A stretch of DNA of 64,000 nucleotides from Prevotella sp. HUN102. GTDB taxonomy: Bacteria > Bacteroidota > Bacteroidia > Bacteroidales > Bacteroidaceae. Below the pieces are notes generated by a model that did not search any database, was not told the origin of the DNA, and was given only the letters and a program-made list of their open reading frames with translations. The stretch is taken from contig NZ_JIAF01000004.1 in the NCBI RefSeq assembly GCF_000688375.1, forward strand, positions 1,364,001 through 1,428,000. Reading direction: 5' to 3'. Shown one piece after another: positions 27,465-35,990 of this stretch (position 1 is its first letter; each line of letters begins with the position of its first letter). A program made the position numbers and the translations under genes.

Positions 27465-27554
27465 TTACTTGCTCTTGTGTCTGTTCTTTCTTAATCTCTT
27501 CTTACGCTTGTGCGTAGCCATCTTATGTCCCTTCTTCTTCTTTCCGTTAGGCAT
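27465..27554 (-). CDS. 29-residue very basic protein, AURKAIP1/COX24-like
   Basis: A 29-aa ORF: MPNGKKKKGHKMATHKRKKR, then LRKNRHKSK. Over half the residues are Lys, Arg or His. Similar short basic proteins are conserved in this position class across Bacteroidetes and are annotated with the AURKAIP1/COX24 domain, the C-terminal part of mitochondrial ribosomal protein mS38. A ribosome-bound role is therefore likely but inferred. It lies between rng and HU on the same strand, 146 nt before rng. It is too short for most gene finders. Confidence 0.7.
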   Translation of the reverse strand: MPNGKKKKGHKMATHKRKKRLRKNRHKSK

Positions 27555-27603
27555 AGCTTTAAAATTTTAAATTGTTATTATAATATTTTGTTTCTTTCTT
27601 GTC

Positions 27604-27882
27604 TTACTTCTTCATATCCTCGATAAAAGTCTTTGCTGGCTTGAATGAAGGGAAGTCGTGTGCAGGAATAGTGATTGTCGTATTCTTTGAGATGTTACGA
27701 GCAGTCTTTTCAGCACGATGCTTTACGATAAAACTACCGAAACCACGGAGATATACGTTTTCCTTCTTGTCAAGCAAGCTGTCTTTGATAGCGTCCATAA
27801 AAGATTCTACAACCGCCGACACGTCTTTCTTGGCAATGCCGGTCGAAGATGCAATCTCGTTGATGATATCTGCCTTTGTCAT
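27604..27882 (-). CDS. HU-family DNA-binding protein
   Basis: A 92-aa histone-like DNA-bending protein. It begins MTKADIINEIASSTGIAKKD (helix-turn-helix dimer core), and includes YLRGFGSFIVKHRAEKTARN, the conserved strand into the beta arm, with arm tip NTTITIPA in place of the usual P-rich tip, and ends with FKPAKTFIEDMKK. A -7 box TATCTTTG on this strand (27940-27947) lies 58 nt upstream. Normal length. Confidence 0.93.
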   Translation of the reverse strand: MTKADIINEIASSTGIAKKDVSAVVESFMDAIKDSLLDKKENVYLRGFGSFIVKHRAEKTARNISKNTTITIPAHDFPSFKPAKTFIEDMKK

Positions 27883-27939
27883 TTTCTTTAATTTATCTTT
27901 GTTATTATGTATTCTTACCTATCTCTTCATAACGGAATG

Positions 27940-27947
27940 CAAAGATA
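27940..27947 (-). promoter_or_regulatory. Promoter -7 box for HU
   Basis: TATCTTTG on the minus strand, exact match to the Bacteroidetes consensus, within an AT-rich region. Confidence 0.65.
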
Positions 27948-28032
27948 CTCATTTTCAGATAAATACGAAAATGTTTTTTACTATTTTTTGCAAAAACTCT
28001 TTTACACACGCTTTCGGTATCCTTTTTTTCAT

Positions 28033-28040
28033 TATCTTTG
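28033..28040 (+). promoter_or_regulatory. Promoter -7 box for the pantothenate kinase gene
   Basis: TATCTTTG 21 nt before the ATG at 28062. The longer in-frame ATG at 28038 falls inside this box, so it cannot be the start if this promoter is used. Confidence 0.6.
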
Positions 28041-28061
28041 CACTATAAATATATAAGGTGT

Positions 28062-28880
28062 ATGAAGACTGCGATAGGAATAGACGTTGGGATTTCGACT
28101 ACCAAAATTGTTGGAATCCGTGATGGAATGGTAGTGAACCCACTGCGCATCAAGGCTACCGACCCGATAACTTCTCTCTATGGAGCGTTTGGCAAGTATC
28201 TGTATGACAACAAGATAGAGCTTAACGATGTAGACAAGGTGATGATTACCGGTGTGGGCTCTGCTTATATCGACAAGCCTGTGTATGGGCTGCCGACCGA
28301 GAAAGCCGATGAGTTTCTGGCAGACGGTATGGGTGCCCAGTTTGCAGCGAATCTTGAGCGGATGATTGTGGTTTCGATGGGAACAGGCACTTCGCTGGTG
28401 GAATGCAACGAAGGAAAAATCAAACATATTGGTGGAGTGGGTATCGGTGGAGGTACGCTCAATGGCTTGTCAAGACTTTTGCTCAGCACCGACGATATTC
28501 ATCAAATATCCGATTTGGCAATGAAGGGGGATATATCAAACATCAACTTGGAGATTGGCGATATTTCCGCTCATCCGCTCCCCGGACTTCCAATGAATGC
28601 CACAGCATCGCTCTTTGCCAATGCTCAAGGCAATGCAAGCAGGGAGGACATTGCGCTTGGGTTGATTTGTCTGGTGCTTCAGTCCATTGGTTCGGCAACG
28701 ATTTTGAGTGCGTTGAATAGTGGTATCAAGGATTTCGTGTTGATAGGCAACTTGACGCTATTGCCGCAGTGCAAAGTTCTCTTCCCTATGATGGAACAAA
28801 TCTATGATGTGAATTTCATTATTCCGAAACATTCAGAGTTCTGTACGGCTATTGGTGCAGCTTTGCAGGCGAAGAAATAA
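28062..28880 (+). CDS. coaW: Type II pantothenate kinase
   Basis: ATP-dependent phosphorylation of pantothenate, first committed step of coenzyme A synthesis. The 272-aa protein has ASKHA-fold signatures of type II PanK: IGIDVGISTTKIVGI (phosphate-1 loop), VVSMGTGTSLV and GVGIGGGTLNGLSRLLL (phosphate-2 and adenosine loops). A glutamate in NEGKIKHIGG lies between. Length is near that of Staphylococcus CoaW. Single gene with its own promoter, followed by a long gene-free gap. Confidence 0.88.
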   Translation: MKTAIGIDVGISTTKIVGIRDGMVVNPLRIKATDPITSLYGAFGKYLYDNKIELNDVDKVMITGVGSAYIDKPVYGLPTEKADEFLADGMGAQFAANLERMIVVSMGTGTSLVECNEGKIKHIGGVGIGGGTLNGLSRLLLSTDDIHQISDLAMKGDISNINLEIGDISAHPLPGLPMNATASLFANAQGNASREDIALGLICLVLQSIGSATILSALNSGIKDFVLIGNLTLLPQCKVLFPMMEQIYDVNFIIPKHSEFCTAIGAALQAKK

Positions 28881-29005
28881 CAGTTCTTCGTTTAAAGAAA
28901 TTGCCCTGCCTTGGAAATGTTAGGCCGTGATTCTGATTGATGCAATGTCAGGAATGTTCTGTAACCTGTAAATTCCTGAAAATCAGACGATAAATAATTG
29001 CTTTC

Positions 29006-29093
29006 CATTCTTGCGAAGAACGCCGCGCAATCTTCGCAAGAATGCACGGTATTTTTGCGAAGAATGAAACGCATTCTTCGGATAGTTGTAAAT
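29006..29093. repeat. Dispersed 22-bp tandem repeat, locus A (four units)
   Basis: Units at 29006, 29028, 29050 and 29072, each 22 bp, built on CATTCTTGCGAAGAA or its complement so that neighbouring units alternate in orientation. Left flank CTGAAAATCAGACGATAA (28975) and right flank TTGTAAAT are shared with the locus at 35688. The rest of the 28881-29296 gap has no gene. Confidence 0.75.
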
Positions 29094-29236
29094 CACTTGA
29101 ATTTAGGGTAATTTCATACTCAAGAATATGAGGTTGCAAATGAGTTTGTCCTCGGATATATGAAGGTGTGTTTGCGAATAAGGCCGGTCATAAACTTCAC
29201 GCTGTTGAAAGCATTGTCAGAACTCAGATAAAATAT

Positions 29237-29272
29237 TATGCCCTCGTACTTCAATAGAAATACGAGGGCATA
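29237..29272 (-). terminator. Intrinsic terminator of the amidase-mlaD operon
   Basis: 12-bp perfect stem TATGCCCTCGTA / TACGAGGGCATA with a 12-nt loop, 24 nt after the mlaD stop and followed on the minus strand by TAATATTTTAT. Confidence 0.8.
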
Positions 29273-29296
29273 GTGCAGTATATAATCTTATTTTTC

Positions 29297-30277
29297 TTAT
29301 TTATCTTTTCTGCCAAAGAGTGAGAAGTGGACGTAACGCTTCGGATGTGCCTTCAGGTTTACCATCAGACTGTCCATATTTGCCAATGTGTTGGACAGAT
29401 TGTTGTAGAGCGTAGGGTCGTTCATCAGCAAGCCCATAGAACCTTTGTTGCTGTTCAATGTTGCGGTCAGCGTGTTTACATTGTCCAGTGCTGTGTTGAG
29501 TTTTGCCATTGTTGTGGCAATATCCAGTGCATTTACCTTGCTGTTGATGTTTGCCATCAGCCCGTCTGCTCCCTTCAAAGCACTCCGAGCCTCCGTAATG
29601 CCACTATTGGCATTCGCCATCAGGCTGTTTGTGTTGTCCATAAGATTACCGGCTTTTGCGCTCATAGCAGGCAGAGTGCTGTTCATTTGAGCCAGCAGAA
29701 TGTTTAATTGCTTGGTGGAGGTAGTCAAATCGGCTGTAATCTTGTCTACATTGTGGATGGAATTCTTGACAGAAGGGTCAGCAAGAACGGAGTTTACATT
29801 GGCAAGAATGCTGTCGAGCTTTGGTAACATTTTCTGGATAGACGGCACCATATTTTTCACTTCGCCCATTGCGCCGTTGTTGATGCTGCCGTTGATAACA
29901 CCATTTTCAGCCAGCCATTTGGTGCTTTTGCCCAGAACGAGATTTACCTGTACGTTACCCATCAGGTCGCTGATGATTTCAGCCGTGGTTCCTTCGGGAA
30001 TTTTCATATTCCTATCAATATCAACGCCTACGCTGATACCTTTTTCGGGGTGGTTGTAATCGTAGGCAATATCCTTCACAATGCCCACCTTGAAGCCATT
30101 TGCATAGATAGGGCAGGTTGTGGTAAGCCCGCTGATATCGTCAAACTGCATCTTGTATCGTGTGTCTGTGGAAAAGAGGTTGAGTCCTTTCAGGAAATCC
30201 ATACCGAAAAACAATATTATTATTCCACAAATAGCCACGAGTGCTATCTTTACTTCTGGTGTTAGAATCTTTTTCAT
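29297..30277 (-). CDS. MCE/MlaD-family protein
   Basis: A 326-aa protein with an N-terminal membrane anchor (about residues 8-30) and one MCE domain at about 38-120 (YANGFKVGIVKDI; ISDLMGNVQVNLVLG). The rest is a long helical region with repeated Asn/Leu/Met (LMANANSG; LNTALDNVNTLTATLNS), as in MCE proteins that form hexameric lipid-shuttling rings with helical tubes. Likely role: phospholipid traffic between membranes with an Mla-type ABC transporter encoded elsewhere. Starts 2 nt after the amidase stop; this pairing is common in Bacteroidetes. Confidence 0.88.
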   Translation of the reverse strand: MKKILTPEVKIALVAICGIIILFFGMDFLKGLNLFSTDTRYKMQFDDISGLTTTCPIYANGFKVGIVKDIAYDYNHPEKGISVGVDIDRNMKIPEGTTAEIISDLMGNVQVNLVLGKSTKWLAENGVINGSINNGAMGEVKNMVPSIQKMLPKLDSILANVNSVLADPSVKNSIHNVDKITADLTTSTKQLNILLAQMNSTLPAMSAKAGNLMDNTNSLMANANSGITEARSALKGADGLMANINSKVNALDIATTMAKLNTALDNVNTLTATLNSNKGSMGLLMNDPTLYNNLSNTLANMDSLMVNLKAHPKRYVHFSLFGRKDK

Positions 30278-30279
30278 AA

Positions 30280-31644
30280 TTACTTTGTTTGTTGATTCCT
30301 CTTTGCAAATTCGCCAATCGCAACGCTGGTGTTCATTCGTTCACCATTCTTGAATGCGATAATGAACGCTTCTGGGAAATCTTTTCTAAGTTTCTGGCGC
30401 AGGCGAACCACTTCGTTATAGTCCTCGCTGGCACCGATTGTATATTTATAAACATTTCCTTCCTGGAATGAATCTACGTCGTTGTGTCCCTTGAAATGCT
30501 CGCTGCCAGGGCGCAACTGTCGGTTGATGGCAAATATCTGCACCTTGAAGATAGGACGAATTTCATTACCGGAGGTGTTGTTCTCCTTCTTTTCCTCTGG
30601 TTTCTTTGCAGCGACTGTCGCTTTCTTTTCCGATTTCACGTTTCTGCTGACAGATGCTTGCTCTTTCTTTTTGTTTTGGGTTGAAGCCTGAATGTTAGTT
30701 TTTTTCTCTTTTATAGCCTTTACTTCCTTTTCTTTTTTAATCTGAGTTGGCTGAGAAACTGCAACATTTACTTTTGGAGCGATCTTTACATCGTCGATGG
30801 TTTTAGGTTCTATCTTGGTAACAGTCGTAACCTTTGGCACCTGTTGAGGATAGTTTCCTTTGTAGGGAATAACCAAATGGTCGTCTACTTTATTCTTATA
30901 TTCTACAAATGCTTCATAAATGCCACGCGCCATCAAGTCAATACCTTCCTCTGTGTTCAGAAATTGCTCTTCTTCTTCTGCCGTTATGAATCCCAATTCT
31001 ATCAGACAGCCCGGCATCGACGTTTCGCGCAGCACCAGAAAGCCTGCCTGATGCACACCTTTGTCGATACGGTTTGCCTTGCTGCACACGGAATGCTGAA
31101 TGAGTTGCGCCAGTTGAACGCTCTTTTCCATATTGGCGTTCTGCATAAACTCGAACATTATGTAGCTTTCAGAAGAATTTGGGTTGAATCCTTCGTAAGT
31201 CTGCTGATAGCCCTGTTCCAATGAGATTACGCCGTTCTCACGCATAGCCACGTCAAGGTTGTCTTTTGCACGGTGCATACCGAGTGTATAAACCTGAAAC
31301 CCTCTTGGCGAACGACCCGGAGGGACTGAATTGGTGTGAACGGACACGAATAAGTCGGCTTTTGCCTTGTTGGCTATTTCCGCGCGACCCTTCAATGGAA
31401 TAAAAACATCGGTCTTTCTTGTATAAACTACATTGACATCTGACAAATTGTGCTCTACTAATCTTCCAAATGCCAAGGCAACGTTCAGGTTTATATCTTT
31501 TTCTTTCGATATTGCACCGATTGCTCCGGCATCGCGGCCACCGTGTCCGGGGTCAATTACCAATGTAAACTTCCCCTTGGCACTGGTAATATTCAGTCCC
31601 AATCCGAAAGTCAATACAAATAGCAACAATACCTTCTTAACCAT
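30280..31644 (-). CDS. N-acetylmuramoyl-L-alanine amidase (Amidase_3) with C-terminal SPOR-like domain
   Basis: Zinc amidase that cleaves the amide bond between MurNAc and the peptide stem. The 454-aa protein has a signal peptide (VKKVLLLFVLTFGLGL), then the catalytic domain with VIDPGHGGRDAG (His ligand), KEKDINL (Glu ligand), FVSVHTNS (His) and PGCLIELGFI (catalytic Glu), ending near residue 250. A Lys/Glu/Thr-rich linker (about 290-370) leads to a SPOR-like domain beginning FKVQIFAINRQ. The start at 31644 is preferred over 31653 because the -7 box TAACTTTG (minus strand, 31662-31669) puts the transcript start next to 31653. Operon with mlaD. Confidence 0.9.
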   Translation of the reverse strand: MVKKVLLLFVLTFGLGLNITSAKGKFTLVIDPGHGGRDAGAIGAISKEKDINLNVALAFGRLVEHNLSDVNVVYTRKTDVFIPLKGRAEIANKAKADLFVSVHTNSVPPGRSPRGFQVYTLGMHRAKDNLDVAMRENGVISLEQGYQQTYEGFNPNSSESYIMFEFMQNANMEKSVQLAQLIQHSVCSKANRIDKGVHQAGFLVLRETSMPGCLIELGFITAEEEEQFLNTEEGIDLMARGIYEAFVEYKNKVDDHLVIPYKGNYPQQVPKVTTVTKIEPKTIDDVKIAPKVNVAVSQPTQIKKEKEVKAIKEKKTNIQASTQNKKKEQASVSRNVKSEKKATVAAKKPEEKKENNTSGNEIRPIFKVQIFAINRQLRPGSEHFKGHNDVDSFQEGNVYKYTIGASEDYNEVVRLRQKLRKDFPEAFIIAFKNGERMNTSVAIGEFAKRNQQTK

Positions 31645-31698
31645 ACTGTACATTTAAAAAGCAAAGTTACGTATTTTTATTCAGAAACTCGGAAGCTC

Positions 31699-32079
31699 TT
31701 ATTGGGTTTTATCATTTATTAAATGTAATTCCACGCCTGCACCATCGCAGTCTGCTCCCATAGGTGGATTCAATTTAGTAAGTTTCAGGTCGATTCCTTC
31801 GATTTTTGGAAATGCTTCCGTCAGTTCATCGACAATGTTTCCAGCCACGTTTTCCAACAGTTTTGCAGGTCGTTTCATTATCGCTTTCAATAATTCGAAT
31901 ACCTCTGCATAGCTCAGCGTGTCTTCAACGTCGTCCGACTGCATTGCCTTTTCAATGGGATATTGTAAGCGAAGGTCGATGAGGTAATCATTGCCAACCT
32001 CTCGTTCCAAGTCTCCCACACCGATATAAGCGTGGAATCGGACACCTTTTATATATATATAGCTCGATTTCAGAATCAT
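31699..32079 (-). CDS. folB: Dihydroneopterin aldolase
   Basis: Folate synthesis: splits 7,8-dihydroneopterin into 6-hydroxymethyl-dihydropterin and glycolaldehyde. The 126-aa protein has YIYIKGVRFHAYIGVGDLER (start of the tunnelling fold), DTLSYAEVFELL and KLLENVAGNI with the pterin-anchoring Glu/Leu, and a C-terminal LTKLNPPMGADCDGAGVEL carrying the conserved Lys/Pro. It lies 45 nt after nrdJ on the same strand and may be cotranscribed. Confidence 0.92.
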   Translation of the reverse strand: MILKSSYIYIKGVRFHAYIGVGDLEREVGNDYLIDLRLQYPIEKAMQSDDVEDTLSYAEVFELLKAIMKRPAKLLENVAGNIVDELTEAFPKIEGIDLKLTKLNPPMGADCDGAGVELHLINDKTQ

Positions 32080-32124
32080 AATGTAGCTCCTCCGGAATGG
32101 AGGAGCTGTTTGTTTAAGAATTAA

Positions 32125-34725
32125 TTATCCACATCTTGAAGCACCGCAACTGGTGCAAATCAGGCAGCCTTCCTGATAGACGAGGGTTTCCTGACCACAA
32201 GCAGGGCACTGCTGGCCCGACGCTTTCGTTCCGTCTGTAACATATTTCTTCAGCGCGCGCTCTACACCGTTCTTCCAAGTATTGATGCTTTCGTTCTTCA
32301 ACTGCAATGAACTCACGAGGTTTATCACATTGTCGATTGGCATTCTGTAACGGAGCACACCCGAAATGAGCTTTGCGTAGTTCCAATATTCGGGATTGAA
32401 TTTCTCTGAAAGCCCCTCTACGGTTGTTTTGTAGCCACGTTTGTTCTCGAACTGGAAGTCGTAACGGCGGCTTCCGTCTTCATTTGTAGACTTGATAATC
32501 TTACCCTTGGTAACACTCTTCGGCAAGGCAATTCCTTCTTCGTCGTCTTGCAGACCGGTAAAAATCTCATAGGGATAGCCATCTAACAAACCAACGAATG
32601 CCACCCACTTATCCTTGTTGTTCTGGAAACGCACGACATCGCAATCCAAAACGGCCGGACGTACCTCAACAACGTGAGGAGGCTGGCAGATATGCTCGTG
32701 ATGTTCTTCTGCTGAACTCAAATCCTTAGTCTTTTCTTCCGATGCCAGTTCTTCTTTCTTTTTCTTGTCTTTCTTTGAAACGGAAATCATCACGCCGGAA
32801 CGAGAGCCGTCTCGATAGATGGTGCAGCCCTTGCAACCACTCCTCCAAGCCTCAACGTAAAGTTTGTTTACCAATGCTTCGTCCACGCTATTCGGCAGAT
32901 TTACGGTAACAGATATAGAATGGTCCACCCATTTCTGAATAGCTCCCTGCATACGCACCTTCATCAGCCAATCAACATCGTTTGCCGTTGCTTTGTAATA
33001 AGGAGATTTCTTCACAAGGTCATCAATTTCTTCCTGTGTGTACTTCTTTGTTGAATCGATGCCATTGATGTTCATCCAGTCAAGGAACTTCTGATGGTAG
33101 ACGATATACTCTTCAAATGAATCGCCAACTTCATCAACATAGTCTACGTGTGCGTTGGTATCGTTCGGATTCACCTTGCGACGACGTTTGTAAACAGGCA
33201 TAAAGACTGGTTCTATACCTGATGTGGTCTGTGTCATCAGCGAAGTTGTGCCCGTAGGAGCGATTGTAAGACAGGCAATGTTGCGACGACCGTATTTTGC
33301 CATATCGTTATACAGTTGCTCGTCTTCTTCTTTCATACGGAGGAGGAATGGATTGTCGGCCTCGCGAGCTGCGTCGAACACCTCAAAAGCACCACGTTCC
33401 TGTGCCATCGTAACGGATGAACGGTAGGCATTCAATGCCAAAGTCTTGTGTACTTCAACAGAGAAATCCGTAGCTTCCTGTGTTCCGTAGCGCAATCCCA
33501 TCGCTGCAAGCATATCGCCCTCGGCAGTAATGCCCACACCTGTACGACGTCCCTTGCCGCTCTTGTCCTTGATTTTCTCCCAAAGATGATATTCTGCATT
33601 CTTTACTTCCTCGTTTTGTGGGTCGGTCTTTACCTTTGCCATAATCAAGTCGATCTTTTCCATTTCAAGATCAACGATGTCATCCATCAGACGCTGAGCT
33701 AACTGAACGTGTTTCTTGAACTTCTCGAAATCGAAATAAGCATCCTTTGTGAACGGATTCACTACGTATGAGAACAAGTTGATTGACAACAGGCGGCAAC
33801 TGTCGTATGGACACAATGGAATCTCGCCGCAAGGGTTGGTAGATACGGTCTTGAATCCCAAGTCGGCATATCTGTCGGGAAGACTTTCACGCACGATCGT
33901 ATCCCAGAACAACACTCCCGGCTCGGCACTCTTCCAAGCATTGTGAACAATCTTTTCCCAAAGTTTCTTTGCAGAAACATTCTTGCTGTAAGATGGATTA
34001 TCGCTGTCGATTGGATATTTCTGCTCAAATTCCTTATCATTAACGGCCGCTTCCATAAACTCATCGGTCAATTTCACGGACACATTGGCACCGGTAACCT
34101 TACCTTCCTCCATCTTTGCGTCGATGAATGCTTCGGAATCAGGATGCTTGATGCTTACAGACAACATCAGCGCACCACGACGGCCATCCTGAGCCACCTC
34201 GCGCGTACTGTTTGAATAGCGTTCCATAAAAGGAACAAGGCCGGTTGAGGTCAGCGCAGAGTTGTTCACGGGCGAACCCTTCGGACGAATGTGGCTCAAA
34301 TCGTGCCCGACGCCGCCACGGCGTTTCATCAGTTGCACCTGTTCTTCGTCGATTCGGAGGATTGCACCGTAAGAATCGGCATCGCCATCGAGTCCAATCA
34401 CAAAGCAGTTTGACAACGATGCCACCTGATAGCTGTTACCGATTCCGGTCATCGGACTTCCGGCAGGAATGATATAGCGGAACTGGTCGATAAGGTCGAA
34501 GATTTCCTGCGCACTTACAGGATTCTTATACTTCTTTTCGATGCGGGCTATCTCGTTGGCAATGCGCCAGTGCATATCTTCGGGCGACTTCTCGTAGATG
34601 TTGCCGAAGCTATCTTTCATAGCATACTTGTTTATCCACACACGGGCAGCCAGTTCGTCGCCCTTGAAGTATTCCAAAGAGGCCTGAAATGCCTCTTCGT
34701 GAGAATATATTTTATTGGTTTCCAT
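32125..34725 (-). CDS. nrdJ: Adenosylcobalamin-dependent (class II) ribonucleoside-diphosphate reductase
   Basis: Makes deoxyribonucleotides with a thiyl radical from adenosylcobalamin, without oxygen or a separate small subunit. The 866-aa protein has STNPCGEIPLCPYDSC with the N-C-E active-site triad, the N-terminal SPMTGIGNSYQVASLSNCFV region with one of the redox cysteines, APTGTTSLM, and GCKGCTIYRDGSR typical of long NrdJ. The C-terminus has CPACGQETLVYQEGCLICTSCG, a zinc-ribbon-like cysteine cluster with likely redox cysteines. Suggests cobalamin uptake or synthesis in this organism. A weaker -7 box (TAACTTCG, minus, 34754-34761) precedes it. Confidence 0.94.
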   Translation of the reverse strand: METNKIYSHEEAFQASLEYFKGDELAARVWINKYAMKDSFGNIYEKSPEDMHWRIANEIARIEKKYKNPVSAQEIFDLIDQFRYIIPAGSPMTGIGNSYQVASLSNCFVIGLDGDADSYGAILRIDEEQVQLMKRRGGVGHDLSHIRPKGSPVNNSALTSTGLVPFMERYSNSTREVAQDGRRGALMLSVSIKHPDSEAFIDAKMEEGKVTGANVSVKLTDEFMEAAVNDKEFEQKYPIDSDNPSYSKNVSAKKLWEKIVHNAWKSAEPGVLFWDTIVRESLPDRYADLGFKTVSTNPCGEIPLCPYDSCRLLSINLFSYVVNPFTKDAYFDFEKFKKHVQLAQRLMDDIVDLEMEKIDLIMAKVKTDPQNEEVKNAEYHLWEKIKDKSGKGRRTGVGITAEGDMLAAMGLRYGTQEATDFSVEVHKTLALNAYRSSVTMAQERGAFEVFDAAREADNPFLLRMKEEDEQLYNDMAKYGRRNIACLTIAPTGTTSLMTQTTSGIEPVFMPVYKRRRKVNPNDTNAHVDYVDEVGDSFEEYIVYHQKFLDWMNINGIDSTKKYTQEEIDDLVKKSPYYKATANDVDWLMKVRMQGAIQKWVDHSISVTVNLPNSVDEALVNKLYVEAWRSGCKGCTIYRDGSRSGVMISVSKKDKKKKEELASEEKTKDLSSAEEHHEHICQPPHVVEVRPAVLDCDVVRFQNNKDKWVAFVGLLDGYPYEIFTGLQDDEEGIALPKSVTKGKIIKSTNEDGSRRYDFQFENKRGYKTTVEGLSEKFNPEYWNYAKLISGVLRYRMPIDNVINLVSSLQLKNESINTWKNGVERALKKYVTDGTKASGQQCPACGQETLVYQEGCLICTSCGASRCG

Positions 34726-34793
34726 TTGTTGTTTAGTAAAATTTCTGCTTGCGAAGTTACTAATTGTTTTCCAAAAGTGAAAACTTTTCAGTA

Positions 34794-34801
34794 ACTTTGT
34801 A
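34794..34801 (+). promoter_or_regulatory. Promoter -7 box for the nitroreductase gene
   Basis: TAACTTTG, 17 nt before the ATG at 34819; exact consensus. Confidence 0.55.
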
Positions 34802-34818
34802 TCGTAAAAATTTCAAAA

Positions 34819-35559
34819 ATGGAAAGCTTAAAAAGAAGAAGAACAATAAGAAAGTTCTCACAGAGAGAACTTTCCAACACACTCTTAAAGGAGTTGTTGA
34901 GTGAAGCGGAAAGGACACCTACGATGGGCAACCTGCAACTTTACTCGGTGGTGGTAACGAGAGATGCCGACAGGAAAAAGAAACTTGCACCGGCTCACTT
35001 CAATCAGCCTATGGTGGAAGGTGCTCCGGTGGTGCTCACTTTCTGTGCGGATTTCAGAAGAACGAGCCTTTGGGCGAAGCAACGAAAGGCCGAACCGGGC
35101 TACGATAACTTCCTCTCGTTTATGAATGCTGCAACCGATGCGTTGCTCTACTGTCAGACTTTCTGCAACATTGCCGAAGAAACAGGTCTCGGCACGTGTT
35201 TCCTCGGCACAACCATCTATTGCCCGGATGCCATTATCGATGCTTTGGAACTCCCTGAACTCGTTATGCCGGTTGCCACCATCACAATCGGATGGCCCGA
35301 TGAATTACCGGCACTTACTGATCGTTTGCCTATTGAGAGCATTCTACACGAAGAAGTCTACGAAGATTATACGCCCGAGCGCATCGACCTTTTTTATAAT
35401 GAGAAGGAAAACCTTGAGGAAAACAAGCATTTCGTGGAAATAAACAACAAGGAAACCCTTGCGCAGATTTTCACGGACATCCGTTACAGAAAGAGCGACA
35501 ACGAAACTATGTCCGCTACTTTGCTGAATGCGCTGAAACGTCAGGGGTTTATCGAATAA
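34819..35559 (+). CDS. Nitroreductase-family FMN protein (NfsA/FRP-like)
   Basis: A 246-aa NAD(P)H-dependent flavin oxidoreductase. FMN-binding features are RRRTIRKFSQRELS at the N-terminus (phosphate-binding Arg residues), TPTMGNLQLYSVVVT, and ETGLGTCFLGTTIY. The position of a C-terminal extension (EDYTPERIDLFY onward) fits the NfsA/FRP group rather than NfsB. Physiological substrate not known. Single gene with its own promoter, divergent from nrdJ. Confidence 0.88.
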   Translation: MESLKRRRTIRKFSQRELSNTLLKELLSEAERTPTMGNLQLYSVVVTRDADRKKKLAPAHFNQPMVEGAPVVLTFCADFRRTSLWAKQRKAEPGYDNFLSFMNAATDALLYCQTFCNIAEETGLGTCFLGTTIYCPDAIIDALELPELVMPVATITIGWPDELPALTDRLPIESILHEEVYEDYTPERIDLFYNEKENLEENKHFVEINNKETLAQIFTDIRYRKSDNETMSATLLNALKRQGFIE

Positions 35560-35687
35560 AATTTGATATCTTGCAAAGAACTTTTATCTGGTATCTGGCA
35601 AATTTAGATTTCAAATGAACTGCGACACTTGTTTAATTATAGATAAATCATAACTCATTGAAAATCAGTTGATAATGATATTGTTTT

Positions 35688-35775
35688 CAATTGTGCGAAG
35701 AATGCGTTCCAATCTTCGCACAATTACAGTGCATTCTTGCGAAGATTAGAGAGCATTCTTCGGTTACTTGTAAAT
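35688..35775. repeat. Dispersed 22-bp tandem repeat, locus B (four units)
   Basis: Units at 35688, 35710, 35732 and 35754; cores TGTGCGAAGAATGCG and CAATCTTCGCACAATTACAG alternate in orientation. Left flank TGAAAATCAGTTGATAAT and right end TTACTTGTAAAT match locus A. The 35560-35990 gap has no gene. Confidence 0.78.
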
Positions 35776-35862
35776 TAGGTATTTTACTGCTTATTTTCCT
35801 TTCCCTGAAAATTGAAAGGCAGTAATGTTTTATCTGCTTACTTTTTACTAATAGATAACAGG

Positions 35863-35912
35863 AAAAAGCCGTATCATCACTTAAATCTTTAAAGTGGATG
35901 ATACGGCTTTTT
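35863..35912. terminator. Intrinsic terminator between convergent genes
   Basis: Perfect 16-bp stem AAAAAGCCGTATCATC / complement with an 18-nt loop; A- and T-rich flanks suit both directions. Confidence 0.82.
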
Positions 35913-35990
35913 AATATCGGCGAAGCGTGGAATATTTAGTTTATGATTCTTTTTCTGAAAACCGAATTGAATCTCCTTGTATTTACTGTT

